Source: Diplolepis rosae (lineage: Eukaryota > Arthropoda > Insecta > Hymenoptera > Diplolepididae). Taken from it: a stretch of DNA of 64,000 bases. The DNA lies in NCBI GenBank assembly GCA_030998225.1, contig JAPYXD010000382.1:3038001-3102000 (forward strand), given 5' to 3'. Positions 15,601-30,640 of this stretch are shown here, one piece after another. Numbering within the stretch: position 1 is the stretch's first letter; every line of letters begins with the position of its first letter. Position numbers and translations under genes: made by a program. The notes under the pieces are model-generated. The model was not told where the DNA came from. It saw only the letters and a program-made list of their open reading frames with translations, and searched no databases.

Positions 15601-16040
15601 GAATTAGTGTTCGAATTTAAAAAAGTTCCAGTAGATTATTATTTTAGCGACCTGGTGCATGATTCTGCACAACAGGGTCATTAAAAATGCATTGTTAGTT
15701 ATCTTTATAACACTTAATATATGAATATAAAAAAAGTTCCTATGGACTATAGTTTTAGCAACCTGCTGCATGATCTTAGACAACGGGGCCATTGAAAATG
15801 CAATAGAATTTGCTTTTGAAAGAATTAATGTTCGAATTTAAAAAAAGTTCCAGTAGATTATTATTTTAGCGACCTGGTGCATGATCCTGCACAACAGGGT
15901 CATTAAAAATGCATTGTTAGTTGTTTTTATAACCCTTAATATATGAATATAAAAAAAGTTCCTATGGAGTATTGTTTTAGCAACCTGGTGCATGATCTTA
16001 GACAACGGGGTCATTGAAAATGCAATAGAATTTGCTTTTG
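12630..16040. repeat. Higher-order repeat, period about 1.33 kb (12 monomers)
   Basis: A private class A variant reading GTTATCTTTATAACAC falls near 13,042, 14,369 and 15,696, spaced 1,327 bp. The class C variant CATTTTTCTTTG falls near 12,816, 14,146 and 15,471. The block containing them is therefore repeated in tandem about two and a half times. Boundaries are approximate. Confidence 0.75.
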
Positions 16041-19000
16041 AAAGAATAAGTGTTCGAATTTAAAAAAAGTTCCAGTAGATTATTATTTTAGCGACCTTGT
16101 GCATGATCCTGCACAATATGGTCATTGAAAAGCATTGTTAGTTGTTTTTGTAACTTTTAATATATGAATATAAAAAAAGTTCCTATGGCGTATTTTTTTA
16201 GCAACCTGCTGCATGATCTTAGACAACGGGGCCATTGAAAATGCAATAGAATTTGCTTTTGAAAGAATTAATGTTCGAATTTAAAAAAAGTTCCAGTAGA
16301 TTATTATTTTAGCGACCTTGTGCATGATCCTGCACAATATGGTCATTAAAAATGCATTGTTAGTTGTTTTTATAACCCTTAATATATGAATATAAAAAAA
16401 GTTCCTATGGAGTATTGTTTTAGCAACCTGCTGCATGATCTTAGACTACGGGGTCATTGAAAATGCATTGTTATTTGTTTTTGTAACTTTTAATATATGA
16501 ATATAAAAAAGTTCCTATGGCGTATTGTTTTAGCAACCTGCTGCATGATCTTAGACAACGGGGCCATTGAAAATGCAATAGAATTTGCTTTTGAAAGAAT
16601 TAATGTTCGAATTTAAAAAAAGTTCCAGTAGATTATTATTTTAGCGACCTTGTGCATGATCCTGCACAATATGGTCATTAAAAATGCATTGTTAGTTGTT
16701 TTTATAACCCTTAATATATGAATATAAAAAAAGTTCCTATGGAGTATTGTTTTAGCAACCTGCTGCATGATCCTAGACAACGGGGTCATTGAAAATGCAT
16801 TTTTAGTTGTTTTTGTAACTTTTAATATATGAAGATCAAAAAAGTTCCTATGGCGTATTTTTTTAGCAACCTGCTGCATGATCTTAGACAACGGGGCCAT
16901 TGAAAATGCAATAGAATTTGCTTTTGAAAGAATTAATGTTCGAATTTAAAAAAAGTTCCAGTAGATTATTATTTTAGCGACCTGGTGCATGATCCTGCAC
17001 AACAGGGTCATTAAAAATGCATTGTTAGTTGTTTTTATAACCCTTAATATATGAATATAAAAAAATTTCCTATGGAGTATTGTTTTAGCAACCTGCTGCA
17101 TGATCTTAGACTACGGGGTCATTGAAAATGCATTTTTAGTTGTTTTTGTAACTTTTAATATATGAATATAAAAAAAGTTCCTATGGAGTATTGTTTTAGC
17201 AACCTGGTGCATGATCTTAGACAACGGGGCCATTGAAAATGCAATAGAATTTGCTTTTGAAAGAATTAATGTTCGAATTTAAAAAAAGTTCCAGTAGATT
17301 ATTATTTTAGCGACCTTGTGCATGATCCTGCACAATATGGTCATTAAAAATGCATTGTTAGTTGTTTTTGTAACTTTTAATATATGAATATAAAAAAAGT
17401 TCCTATGGAGTATTGTTTTAGCAACCTGGTGCATGATCTTAGACAACGGGGTCATTGAAAATTCAATAGAATTTTATTTTGAAAGAATTAATGTTCGAAT
17501 TTAAAAAAAGTTCCAGTATATTATTATTTTAGCGAACTTGTGCATGATCCTGCACAATATGGTCATTAAAAATGCATTGTTAGTTGTTTTTATAACCCTT
17601 AATATATGAATAAAAAAAGTTCCTATGGAGTATTGTTTTAGCAACCTGCTGCATGATCTTAGACTACGGGGGCATTGAAAATGCATGTGGGGGGGTTTTT
17701 GTAACTGTTAATATGTGAATATAAAAAAAGTTCCTATGGCGTAGTGTTTTAGCAACCTGCTGCATGATCTTAGACAACGGGGCCATTGAAAATGCAATAG
17801 AATTTGCTTTTGAAAGAATTAATGTTCTAATTTAAAAAAAGTTCCAGTAGATTATTATTTTAGCGACCTGGTGCATGATCCTGCACAACAGGGTCATTAA
17901 AAATGCATTGTTATTTGTTTTAATAACCCTTAATATATGAATATAAAAAAAGTTCCTATGGAGTATTGTTTTAGCAACCTGGTGCATGATCTTATACAAC
18001 GGGGTCATTGAAAATGCAATAGAATTTGCTTTTGAAAGAATTAGTGTTCGAATTTAAAAAAAGTTCCAGTAGATTATTATTTTAGCGACCTGGTGCATGA
18101 TCCTGCACAATATGGTCATTGAAAATGCATTGTTAGTTGTTTTTGTAACTTTTAATATATGAATATAAAAAAAGTTCCTATGGCGTATTGTTTTAGCAAC
18201 CTGCTGCATGATCTTAGACAACGGGGCCATTGAAAATGCAATAGAATTTGCTTTTGAAAGAATTAATGTTCGAATTTAAAAAAAGTTCCAGTAGATTATT
18301 ATTTTAGCGACCTTGTGCATGATCCTGCACAATATGGTCATTAAAAATGCATTGTTAGTTGTTTTTATAACCCTTAATATATGAATATAAAAAAAGTTCC
18401 TATGGAGTATTGTTTTAGCAACCTGCTGCATGATCCTAGACAACGGGGTCATTGAAAATGCATTTTTAGTTGTTTTTGTAACTTTTAATATATGAATATA
18501 AAAAAAGTTCCTATGGCGTATTGTTTTAGCAACCTGCTGCATGATCTTACACAACGGGGCCATTGAAAATGCAATAGAATTTGCTTTTGAAAGAATTAAT
18601 GTTCGAATTTAAAAAAAGTTCCAGTAGATTATTATTTTAGCGACCTTGTGCATGATCCTGCACAATATGGTCATTAAAAATGCATTGTTAGTTGTTTTTA
18701 TAACCCTTAATATATGAATATAAAAAATGTTCCTATGGACTATAGTTTTAGCAACCTGGTGCATGATCTTAGACAACGGGGCCATTGAAAATGCAATAGA
18801 ATTTGCTTTTGAATGAATTATTTTTCGAATTTAAATAAGTTCCAGTAGATTATTATTTTAGCGACCTGGTGCATGATCCTGCACAACAGGGTCATTAAAA
18901 ATGCATTGTTAGTTGTTTTTATAACCCTTAATATATGAATATAAAAAAAGTTCCTATGGACTATAGTTTTAGCAACCTGCTGCATGATCTTAGACAACGG

Positions 19001-22000
19001 GGCCATTGAAAATGCAATAGAATTTGCTTTTGAAAGAATTAATGTTCGAATTTATAAAAAGTTCCAGTAGATTATTATTTTAGCGACCTGGTGCATGATC
19101 CTGGACAACAGGGTCATTAAAAATGCATTGTTAGTTGTTTTTATAACTCTTAATATATGAATATAAAAAAAGTTCCTGTGGAGTATTGTTATAGGAACCT
19201 TGGGCATGATCTTAGACTACGGGGTCATTGAAAATGCAATAGAATTTGCTTTTGGAAGAATTAGTGTTCGAATTTAAATAAATTCCAGTTGATTATTATT
19301 TTAGCGACCTGGTGCATGATCCTGCACAACAGGGTCATTGAAAATGCATTGTTAGTTGTTTTTGTAACTTTTAATATATGAATATAAAAAAAGTTCCTAT
19401 GGCGTATTGTTTTAGCAACCTGCTGCATGATCTTAGACAACGGGGCCATTGAAAATGCAATAGAATTTGCTTTTGAAAGAATTAATGTTCGAATTTAAAA
19501 AAGTTCCAGTAGATTATTATTTTAGCGACCTTGTGCATGATCCTGCACAATATGGTCATTAAAAATGCATTGTTAGTTGTTTTTATAACCCTTAATATAT
19601 GAATATAAAAAAAGTTCCTATGGAGTATTGTTTTAGCAACCTGCTGCATGATCTTAGACTACGGGGTCATTGAAAATGCATTTTTAGTTGTTTTTGTAAC
19701 TTTTAATATATGAATATAAAAAAAGTTCCTATGGAGTATTGTTTTAGCAACCTGGTGCATGATCTTAGACAACGGGGCCATTGAAAATGCAATAGAATTT
19801 GCTTTTGAAAGAATTAATGTTCGAATTTAAAAAAAGTTCCAGTAGATTATTATTTTAGCGACCTGCTGCATAATCCGAAACAACGGGGTCATTAAAAATG
19901 CATTGTTAGTTGTTTTTATAACTCTTAATATATGAATATAAAAAAAGTTCCTATGGACTATAGTTTTAGCCACCTGCTGCATGATCTTAGACAACGGGGC
20001 CATTGAAAATGCAATAGAATTTGCTTTTGAAAGAATTAATGTTCGAATTTAAAAAAAGTTCCAGTAGATTATTATTTTAGCGACCTGGTGCATGATCCTG
20101 CACAACAGGGTCATTAAAAATGCATTGTTAGTTGTTTTTATAACCCTTAATATATGAATATTAAAAAAGTTCCTGTGGAGTATTGTTTTAGCAACCTGGT
20201 GCATGATCCTAGACAACGGGGTCATTGAAAATGCAATAGAATTTGCTTTTGAAAGAATTATTGTTCGAATTTAAATAAATTCCGGTTGATTATTATTTTA
20301 GCGACCTGGTGCATGATCCTGCACAATATCGTCATTGAAAATGCATTGTTAGTTGTTTTTGTAACTTTTAATATATGAATATAAAAAAGTTCCTATGGCG
20401 TATTGTTTTAGCAACCTGCTGCATGATCTTAGACAACGGGGCCATTGAAAATGCAATAGAATTTGCTTTTGAAAGAATTAATGTTCGAATATAAAAAAAG
20501 TTCCAGTAGATTATTATTTAAGAGACCTTGTGCATGATCCTGCACAATATGGTCATTAAAAATGCATTGTTAGTTGTTTTTATAACCCTTAATATATGAA
20601 TATTAAAAAAGTTCCTATGGAGTATTGTTTTAGCAACCTGCTGCATGATCTTAGACTACGGGGTCATTGAAAATGCATTTGTAGTTGTTTTTGTAACTTT
20701 TAATATATGAATATAAAAAAAGTTCCTATGGCGTATTGTTTTAGCAACCTGCTGCATGATCTTAGACAACGGGGCCATTGAAAATGCAATAGAATTTGCT
20801 TTTGAAAGAATTAATGTTCGAATTTAAAAAAAGTTCCAGTAGATTATTATTTTAGCGACCTTGTGCATGATCCTGCACAATATGGTCATTAAAAATGCAT
20901 TGTTAGTTGTTTTTATAACCCTTAATATATGAATATAAAAAAAGTTCCTATGGAGTATTGTTTTAGCAACCTGGTGCATGATCTTAGACAACGGGGCCAT
21001 TGAAAATGCAATAGAATTTGCTTTTGAAAGAATTAATGTTCGAATTTAAAAAAAGTTCCAGTAGATTATTATTTTAGCGACCTGGTGCATGATCCTGCAC
21101 AACAGGGTCATTAAAAATGCATTGTTAGTTGTTTTTATAACCCTTAATATATGAATATAAAAAAAGTTCCTATGGAGTATTGTTTTAGCAACCTGCTGCA
21201 TGATCTTAGACAACGGGGCCATTGAAAATGCAATAGAATTTGCTTTTGAAAGAATTAATGTTCGAATTTAAAAAAAGTTCCAGTAGATTATTATTTTATC
21301 GACCTTGTGCATGATCCTGCACAATATGGTCATTAAAAATGCATTGTTAGTTGTTTTTATAACCCTTAATATATGAATATTAAAAAAGTTCCTATGGAGT
21401 ATTGTTTTAGCAACCTGCTGCATGATCTTAGACTACGGGGTCATTGAAAATGCATTTTTAGTTGTTTTTGTAACTTTTAATATATGAATATAAAAAAAGT
21501 TCCTATGGAGTATTGTTTTAGCAACCTGGTGCATGATCTTAGACAACGGGGCCATTGAAAATGCAATAGAATTTGCTATTGAAAGAATAATTTTCGAATT
21601 TAAAAAAAGTTCCAGTAGATTATTATTTTAGCGACCTGGTGCATGATCCTGTACAACAGAGTCATTAAAAATGCATTGTTAGTTGTTTTTATAACACTTA
21701 ATATATGAATATAAAAAAATTTCCTGTGGAGTATTGTTTTAGCAACCTGGTGCATGATCTTAGACAACGGGGCCATTGAAAATGCAATAGAATTTGCTTT
21801 TGAAAGAATTAATGTTCGAATTTAAAAAAGTTCCAGTAGATTATTATTTTAGCGACCTTGTGCATGATCCTGCACAATGTGGTCATTGAAAATGCATTGT
21901 TAGTTGTTTTTGTAACTTTTAATAAATGAATATGAAAAAAGTTCCTATGGCGTATTGCTTTAGCAACCTGCTTCTTGATCTTCTACAACGGGGCCATTGA

Positions 22001-25000
22001 AACTGCTATAGAATTTGCTTTTGAAAGAATTATTGTTCGAATTTAAAAAAAGTTCCAGTAGATTATTATTTTAGCGACCTGGTGCATGATCCTGCACAAT
22101 AGGGTCATTGAAAATGCATTGTTAGTTGTTTTTGTAACTTTTAATATATGAATATAAAAAAAGTTCCTATGGCGTATTGTTTTAGCAACCTGCTGCATGA
22201 TCTTAGACAACGGGGCCATTGAAAATGCAATAGAATTTGCTTTTGAAAGAATTAATGTTCGAATTTAAAAAAAGTTCCAGTAGATTATTATTTTAGCGAC
22301 CTTGTGCATGATCCTGCACAAAATGGTCATTAAAAATGCATTGTTAGTTGTTTTTATAACAATTAATATATGAATATAAAATAGTTCCAGTGGAGTATTG
22401 TTTTAGCAACCTTGGGAATGATCTTAGACTACGGGGTCATTGAAAATGCATTTTTAGTTGTTTTTGTAACTTTTAATATATGAATATAAAAAAAGTTCCT
22501 ATGGAGTATTGTTTTAGCAACCTGGTGCATGATCTTAGACAACGGGGCCATTGAAAATGCAATAGAATTTGCTTTTGAAAGAATTAATGTTCGAATTTAA
22601 AAAAAGTTCCAGTAGATTATTATTTTAGCGACCTTGTGCATGATCCTGCACAATATGGTCATTGAAAATGCATTGTTAGTTGTTTTTGTAACTTTTAATA
22701 TATGAATATAAAAAAAGTTCCTGTGGAGTATTGTTTTAGCAACCTGGTGCATGATCCTAGACAACGGGGTCATTGAAAATACATTTTTAGTTGTTGTTAT
22801 AACCCTTAATATATGAATATAAAAAAAGTTCCTATGGACTATAGTTTTAGCAACCTGGTGCATGATCTTAGACATCGGGGTCATTGAAAATGCAATAGAA
22901 TTTGCTTTTGAAAGAATTAGTGTTCGAATTTAAAAAAGTTCCAGTAGATTATTATTTTAGCGACCTTGTGCATGATCCTGCACAATATCGTCATTGAAAA
23001 TGCATTGTTAGTTGTTTTTGTAACTTTTAATATATGAATATAAAAAAAGTTCCTATGGCGTATTGTTTTAGCAACCTGCTGCATGATCTTAGACAACGGG
23101 GCCATTGAAAATGCAATAGAATTTGCTTTTGAAAGAATTAATGTTCGAATTTAAAAAAAGTTCCAGTAGATTATTATTTTAGCGACCTGGTGCATGATCC
23201 GGCACAATATGGTCATTGAAAATGCATTGTTAGTTGTTTTTGTAACTTTTAATATATGAATATAAAAAAAGTTCCTATGGCGTATTGTTTTAGCAACCTG
23301 CTGCATGATCTTAGACAACGGGGTCATTGAAAATGCAATAGAATTTGCTTTTGAAAGAATTAGTGTTCGAATTTAAAAAAAGTTCCAGTAGATTATTATT
23401 TTAGCGACCTTGTGCATGATCCTGCACAATATGGTCATTAAAAATGCATTGTTAGTTGTTTTTATAACCCTTAATATATGAATATAAAAAAAGTTCCTAT
23501 GGAGTATTGTTTTAGCAACCTGCTGCATGATCTTAGACAACGGGGCCATTGAAAATGCAATAGAATTTGCTTTTGAAAGAATTAATGTTCGAATTTAAAA
23601 AAAGTTCCAGTAGATTATTATTTTAGCGACCTTGTGCATGATCCTGCACAATATGGTCATTGAAAATGCATTGTTAGTTGTTTTTGTAACTTTTAATATA
23701 TGAATATAAAAAAAGTTCCTATGGCGTATTGTTTTAGCAACCTGCTGCATGATCTTAGACAACGGGGCCATTGAAAATGCAATAGAATTTGCTTTTGGAA
23801 GAATTAGCGTTCGAATTTAAAAAAAGTTCCAGTAGATTATTATTTTTGCGACCTTGTGCATGATCCTGCACAATATGGTCATTGAAAATGCATTGTTAGT
23901 TGTTTTTGTAACTTTTAATATATGAATATAAAAAAAGTTCCTGTGGAGTATTGTTTTAGCAACCTGGTGCATGATCCTAGACAACGGGGTCATTGAAAAT
24001 ACATTTTTAGTTGTTTTTAAAACTCGTAATATATGAATATAAAAAAAGTTCCAGTAGATTATTATTTTAGCAACCTGGTGCATGATCTTAGACAACGGGG
24101 TTATTGAAAATGCAATAGAATTTGCTTTTCAAAGAATTAGTGTTCGAATTTAAAAAAAGTTCCAGTAGATTATTATTTTAGCGACCTTGTGCATGATCCT
24201 GCACAATATGGTCATTGAAAATGCATTGTTAGTTGTTTTTGTAACTTTTAATATATGAATATAAAAAAAGTTCCTATGGCGTATTGTTTTAGCAACCTGC
24301 TGCATGATCTTAGACAACGGGGCCATTGAAAATGCAATAGAATTTGCTTTTGAAAGAATTAATGTTCGAATTTAAAAAAGTTCCAGTAGATTATTATTTT
24401 AGCGACCTTGTGCATGATCCTGCACAATATGGTCATTAAAAATGCATTGTTAGTTGTTTTTATAACCCTTAATATATGAAAATAAAAAAGTTCCTATGGA
24501 GTATTGTTTTAGCAACCTGCTGCATGATCTTAGACTACGGGGTCATTGAAAATGCATTTTTAATTGTTTTTGTAACTTTTAATATATGAATATAAAAAAA
24601 GTTCCTATGGCGTATTGTTTTAGCAACCTGCTGCATGATCTTAGACAACGGGGCCATTGAAAATGCAATAGAATTTGCTTTTGAAAGAATTAATGTTCGA
24701 ATTTAAAAAAAGTTCCAGTAGATTATTATTTTAGCGACCTTGTGCATGATCCTGCACAATATGGTCATTAAAAATGCATTGTTAGTTGTTTTTATAACCC
24801 TTAATATATGAATATAAAAAAGTTCCTATGGAGTATTGTTTTAGCAACCTGGTGCATGATCTTAGACAACGGGGCCATTGAAAATGCAATAGAATTTGCT
24901 TTTGAAAGAATTAATGTTCGAATTTAAAAAAAGTTCCAGTAGATTATTATTTTAGCGACCTGGTGCATGATCCTGCACAACAGGGTCATTAAAAATGCAT

Positions 25001-27669
25001 TGTTAGTTGTTTTTATAACCCTTAATATATGAATATAAAAAAAGTTCCTATGGACTATAGTTTTAGCAACCTGGTGCATGATCTTAGACAACGGGGTCAT
25101 TGAAAATGCAATAGAATTTGCTTTTGAAAGAATAAGTGTTCGAATTTATAAAAAGTTCCAGTAGATTATTATTTTAGCGACCTTGTGCATGATCCTGCAC
25201 AATATGGTCATTAAAAATGCATTGTTAGTTGTTTTTATAACTCTTAATATATGAATATAAAAAAAGTTCCTGTGGAGTATTGTTATAGGAACCTTGGGCA
25301 TGATCTTAGACTACGGGGTCATTGAAAATGCAATAGAATTTGCTTATGTAAGAATGACTGTTTGACTATAATAAAAGTACAAGTAGATTATTATTTTAGC
25401 GACCTGGTGCATGATCCTGCACAACAGGGTCATTGAAAATGCATTGTTAGTTGTTTTTGTAACTTTTAATATATGAATATAAAAAAAGTTCCTATGGCGT
25501 ATTGTTTTAGCAACCTGCTGCATGATCTTAGACAACGGGGCCATTGAAAATGCAATAGAATTTGCTTTTGAAAGAATTAATGTTCGAATTAAAAAAAAGT
25601 TCCAGTAGATTATTATTTTAGCGACCTTGTGCATGATCCTGCACAATATGGTCATTAAAAATGCATTGTTAGTTGTTTTTATAACCCTTAATATATGAAT
25701 ATAAAAAAAGTTCCTATGGAGTATTGTTTTAGCAACCTGCTGCATGATCTTAGACTACGGGGTCATTGAAAATGCATTTTTAGTTGTTTTTGTAACTTTT
25801 AATATATGAATATAAAAAAAGTTCCTATGGAGTATTGTTTTAGCAACCTGGTGCATGATCTTAGACAACGGGGCCATTGAAAATGCAATAGAATTTGCTT
25901 TTGAAAGAATTAATGTTCGAATTTAAAAAAAGTTCCAGTAGATTATTATTTTAGCGACCTGGTGCATGATCCGGCACAACAGGGTCATTAAAAATGCATT
26001 GTTAGTTGTTTTTATAACACTTAATATATGAATATAAAAAAAGTTCCTGTGGAGTATTGTTTAAGCAACCTGTTGCATGATCTTAGACAACGGGGTCATT
26101 GAAAATGCAATAGAATTTGCTTTTGAAAGAATTAGTGTTCGAATTTAAAAAAAGTTCCAGTAGATTATTATTTTAGCGACCTGGTGCATGATCCGGCACA
26201 ACAGGGTCATTAAAAATGCATTGTTAGTTGTTTTTATAACCCTTAATATATGAATATAAAAAAAGTTCCTATGGAGTATTGTTTTAGCAACCTGGTGCAT
26301 GATCTTAGACAACGGGGTCATTGAAAATGCAATAGAATTTGCTTTTGAAAGAATTAGTGTTCGAATTTAAAAAAAGTTCCAGTAGATTATTATTTTAGCG
26401 ACCTTGTGCATGATCCTGCACAATATGGTCATTGAAAATGCATTGTTAGTTGTTTTTGTAACTTTTAATATATGAATATAAAAAAAGTTCCTATGGCGTA
26501 TTGTTTTAGCAACCTGCTGCATGATCTTAGACAACGGGGCCATTGAAAATGCAATAGAATTTGCTTTTGAAAGAATTAATGTTCGAATTTAAAAAAAGTT
26601 CCAGTAGATTATTATTTTAGCGACCTTGTGCATGATCCTGCACAATATGGTCATTAAAAATGCATTGTTAGTTGTTTTTATAACCCTTAATATATGAATA
26701 TAAAAAAAGTTCCTATGGAGTATTGTTTTAGCAACCTGGTGCATGATCCTAGACAACGGGGTCATTGAAAATACATTTTTAGTTGTTTTTGTAACTTTTA
26801 TTATATGAATATAAAAAAGTTCCTATGGCGTATTGTTTTAGCAACCTGCTGCATGATCTTAGACAACGGGGCCATTGAAAATGCAATAGAATTTGCTTTT
26901 TGAAAGAATTAATGTTCGTATTTAAAAAAAGTTCCAGTAGATTATTATTTTAGCGACCTTGTGCATGATCCTGCACAATATGGTCATTAAAAATGCATTG
27001 TTAGTTGTTTTTATAACCCTTAATATATGAATATAAAAAAGTTCCTATGGAGTATTGTTTTAGCAACCTGGTGCATGATCTTAGACAACGGGGCCATTGA
27101 AAATGCAATAGAATTTGCTTTTGAAAGAATTAATGTTCGAATTTAAAAAAGTTCCAGTAGATTATTATTTTAGCGACCTTGTGCATGATCCTGCACAACA
27201 GGGTCATTAAAAATGCATTGTTAGTTGTTTTTATAACCCTTAATATATGAATATAAAAAAAGTTCCTATGGACTATAGTTTTAGCAACCTGCTGCATGAT
27301 CTTAGACAACGGGGCCATTGAAAATGCAATAGAATTTGCTTTTGAAAGAATTAATGTTCGAATTTATAAAAAGTTCCAGTAGATTATTATTTTATCGACC
27401 TTGTGCATGATCCTGCACAATATGGTCATTAAAAATGCATTGTTAGTTGTTTTTATAACCCTTAATATATGAATATAAAAAAATTTCCTATGGAGTATTG
27501 TTTTAGCAACCTGCTGCATGATCTTAGACTACGGGGTCATTGAAAATGCATTTTTAGTTGTTTTTGTAACTTTTAATATATGAATATAAAAAAAGTTCCT
27601 ATGGAGTATTGTTTTAGCAACCTGGTGCATGATCTTAGACAACGGGGCCATTGAAAATGCAATAGAATT

Positions 27670-30640
27670 TGCTATTGAAAGAATAATTTTCGAATTTAAA
27701 AAAAGTTCCAGTATATTATTATTTTAGCGACCTGGTGCATGATCCTGTACAACGGGGTTATTAAAAATGCATTGTTAATTGTTTTTATAACTCTTAATAT
27801 ATGAATATAAAAAAAGTTCCTATGGAGTATTGTTTTAGCAACCTTGGGCATGATCTTAGACTACGGGGTCAATGAAAATGCAATAGAATTTGCTTTTGGA
27901 AGAATAGTGTTCGAATTTAAAAAAAGTTCCAGTAGATTATTATTTTAGCGACCTTGTGCATGATCCTGCACAATGTGGTCATTGAAAATGCATTGTTAGT
28001 TGTTTTTGTAACTTTTAATAAATGAATATGAAAAAAGTTCCTATGGCGTATTGTTTTAGCAACCTGCTGCATGATCTTGGACAACGGGGCCATTGAAAAT
28101 GCAATAGAATTTGCTTTTGAAAGAATTAATGTTCGAATTTAAAAAAAGTTCCAGTAGATTATTATTTTAGCGACCTGGTGCATGATCCTGCACAATATGG
28201 TCATTGAAAATGCATTGTTAGTTGTTTTTGTAACTTTTAATATATGAATATAAAAAAAGTTCCTATGGCGTATTGTTTTAGCAACCTGCTGCATGATCTT
28301 AGACAACGGGGCCATTGAAAATGCAATAGAATTTGCTTTTGAAAGAATTAATGTTCGAATTTAAAAAAAGTTCCAGTAGATTATTATTTTAGCGACCTTG
28401 TGCATGATCCTGCACAATATGGTCATTAAAAATGCATTGTTAGTTGTTTTTATAACCCTTAATATATGAATATAAAAAAAGTTCCTATGGAGTATTGTTT
28501 TAGCAACCTGCTGCATGATCTTAGACTACGGGGTCATTGAAAATGCATTTTTAGTTGTTTTTGTAACTTTTAATATATGAATATAAAAAAAGTTCCTATG
28601 GAGTATTGTTTTAGCAACCTGGTGCATGATCTTAGACAACGGGGCCATTGAAAATGCAATAGAATTTGCTTTTGAAAGAATTAATGTTCGAATTTAAAAA
28701 AAGTTCCATTAGATTATTATTTTAGCGACCTGGTGCATGATCCTGCACAACAGGGTCATTAAAAATGCATTGTTAGTTGTTTTTGTAACTTTTAATATAT
28801 GAATATAAAAAAAGTTCCTGTGGAGTATTGTTTTAGCAACCTGGTGCATGATCCTAGACAACGGGGTCATTGAAAATACATTTTTAGTTGTTGTTATAAC
28901 CCTTAATATATGAATATAAAAAAAGTTCCTATGGACTATAGTTTTAGCAACCTGGTGCATGATCTTAGACAACGGGGCCATTGAAAATGCAATAGAATTT
29001 GCTTTTGAAAGAATTAATGTTCGAATTTAAAAAAAGTTCCAGTAGATTATTATTTTAGCGACCTTGTGCATGATCCTGCACAATATGGTCATTAAAAATG
29101 CATTGTTAGTTGTTTTTATAACCCTTAATATATGAATATAAAAAAATTTCCTATGGAGTATTGTTTTAGCAACCTTGGGAATGATGTTAGACTACGGGGT
29201 CATTGAAAATGCAATCTAAGTTGTTCTTATAACTCTTAATATATGAATATAAAAAAGTTCCTGTGGAGTATTGTTATAGGAACCTTGGGCATGATCTTAG
29301 ACTACGGGGTCATTTAAAATGCAATAGAATTTGCTTTTGAAAGAATAATTTTCGAATTTAAAAAAAGTTCCAGTAGATTATTATTTTAGCGACCTGGTGC
29401 ATGATCCTGTACAACAGGGTCATTAAAAATGCATTGTTCGTTGTTTTTATAACTATTAATATATGAATATAACAAAATTTCCTGTGGAGTATTGTTTTAG
29501 CAACCTGGTGCATGATCTTAGCGGGGCCATTGAAAATGCAATAGAATTTGCTATTGAAAGAATAATGTTCGAATTTAAAAAAGTTCCAGTAGATTATTAT
29601 TTTAGCGACGTTGTGCATGATCCTGCACAATGTGGTCATTGAAAATGCATTGTTAGTTGTTTTTGTAACTTTTAATAAATGAATATGAAAAAAGTTCCTA
29701 TGGCGTATTGTTTTAGCAACCTGCTGCATGATCTTGGACAACGGGGCCATTGAAAATGCAATAGAATTTGCTTTTGAAAGAATTAATGTTCGAATTTAAA
29801 AAAAGTTCCAGTAGATTATTATTTTAGCGACCTGGTGCATGATCCGGCACAATATGGTCATTGAAAATGCATTGTTAGTTGTTTTTGTAACTTTTAATAT
29901 ATGAATATAAAAAAAGTTCCTATGGCGTATTGTTTTAGCAACCTGCTGCATGATCTTAGACAACGGGGTCATTGAAAATGCAATAGAATTTGCTTTTGAA
30001 AGAATTAGTGTTCGAATTTAAAAAAAGTTCCAGTAGATTATTATTTTAGCGACCTGGTGCATGATCCTGCACAACAGGGTCATTAAAAATGCATTGTTAG
30101 TTTTTTTTATAACCCTTAATATATGAATATAAAAAAAGTTCCTATGGAGTATTGTTTTAGCAACCTGCTGCATGATCTTAGACTACGGGGTCATTGAAAA
30201 TGCATTTTTAGTTGTTTTTGTAACTTTTAATATATGAATATAAAAAAAGTTCCTATGGAGTATTGTTTTAGCAACCTGGTGCATGATCTTATACAACGGG
30301 GCCATTGAAAATGCAATAGAATTTGCTTTTGAAAGAATTAATGTTCGAATTTAAAAAAGTTCCAGTAGATTATTATTTTAGCGACCTTGTGCATGATCCT
30401 GCACAATATGGTCATTGAAAATGCATTGTTAGTTGTTTTTGTAACTTTTAATATATGAATATAAAAAAAGTTCCTGTGGAGTATTGTTTTAGCAACCTGG
30501 TGCATGATCCTAGACAACGGGGTCATTGAAAATACATTTTTAGTTGTTGTTATAACCCTTAATATATGAATATAAAAAAAGTTCCTATGGACTATAGTTT
30601 TAGCAACCTGGTGCATGATCTTAGACAATGGGGTCATTGA
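27670..30640. repeat. Higher-order repeat, period about 1.66 kb (15 monomers), two copies
   Basis: Shared private variants repeat at about 1,656 bp. TGATCTTGGACAACGG occurs at about 28,071 and 29,727. ACAATGTGGTCATTG followed by TAATAAATGAATATG occurs near 27,970 and 29,627. The motif GAATAATTTTCG occurs at 27,681 and 29,343. The second copy has a small deletion near 29,521 (TTAGCGGGG instead of TTAGACAACGGGG). Confidence 0.65.
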
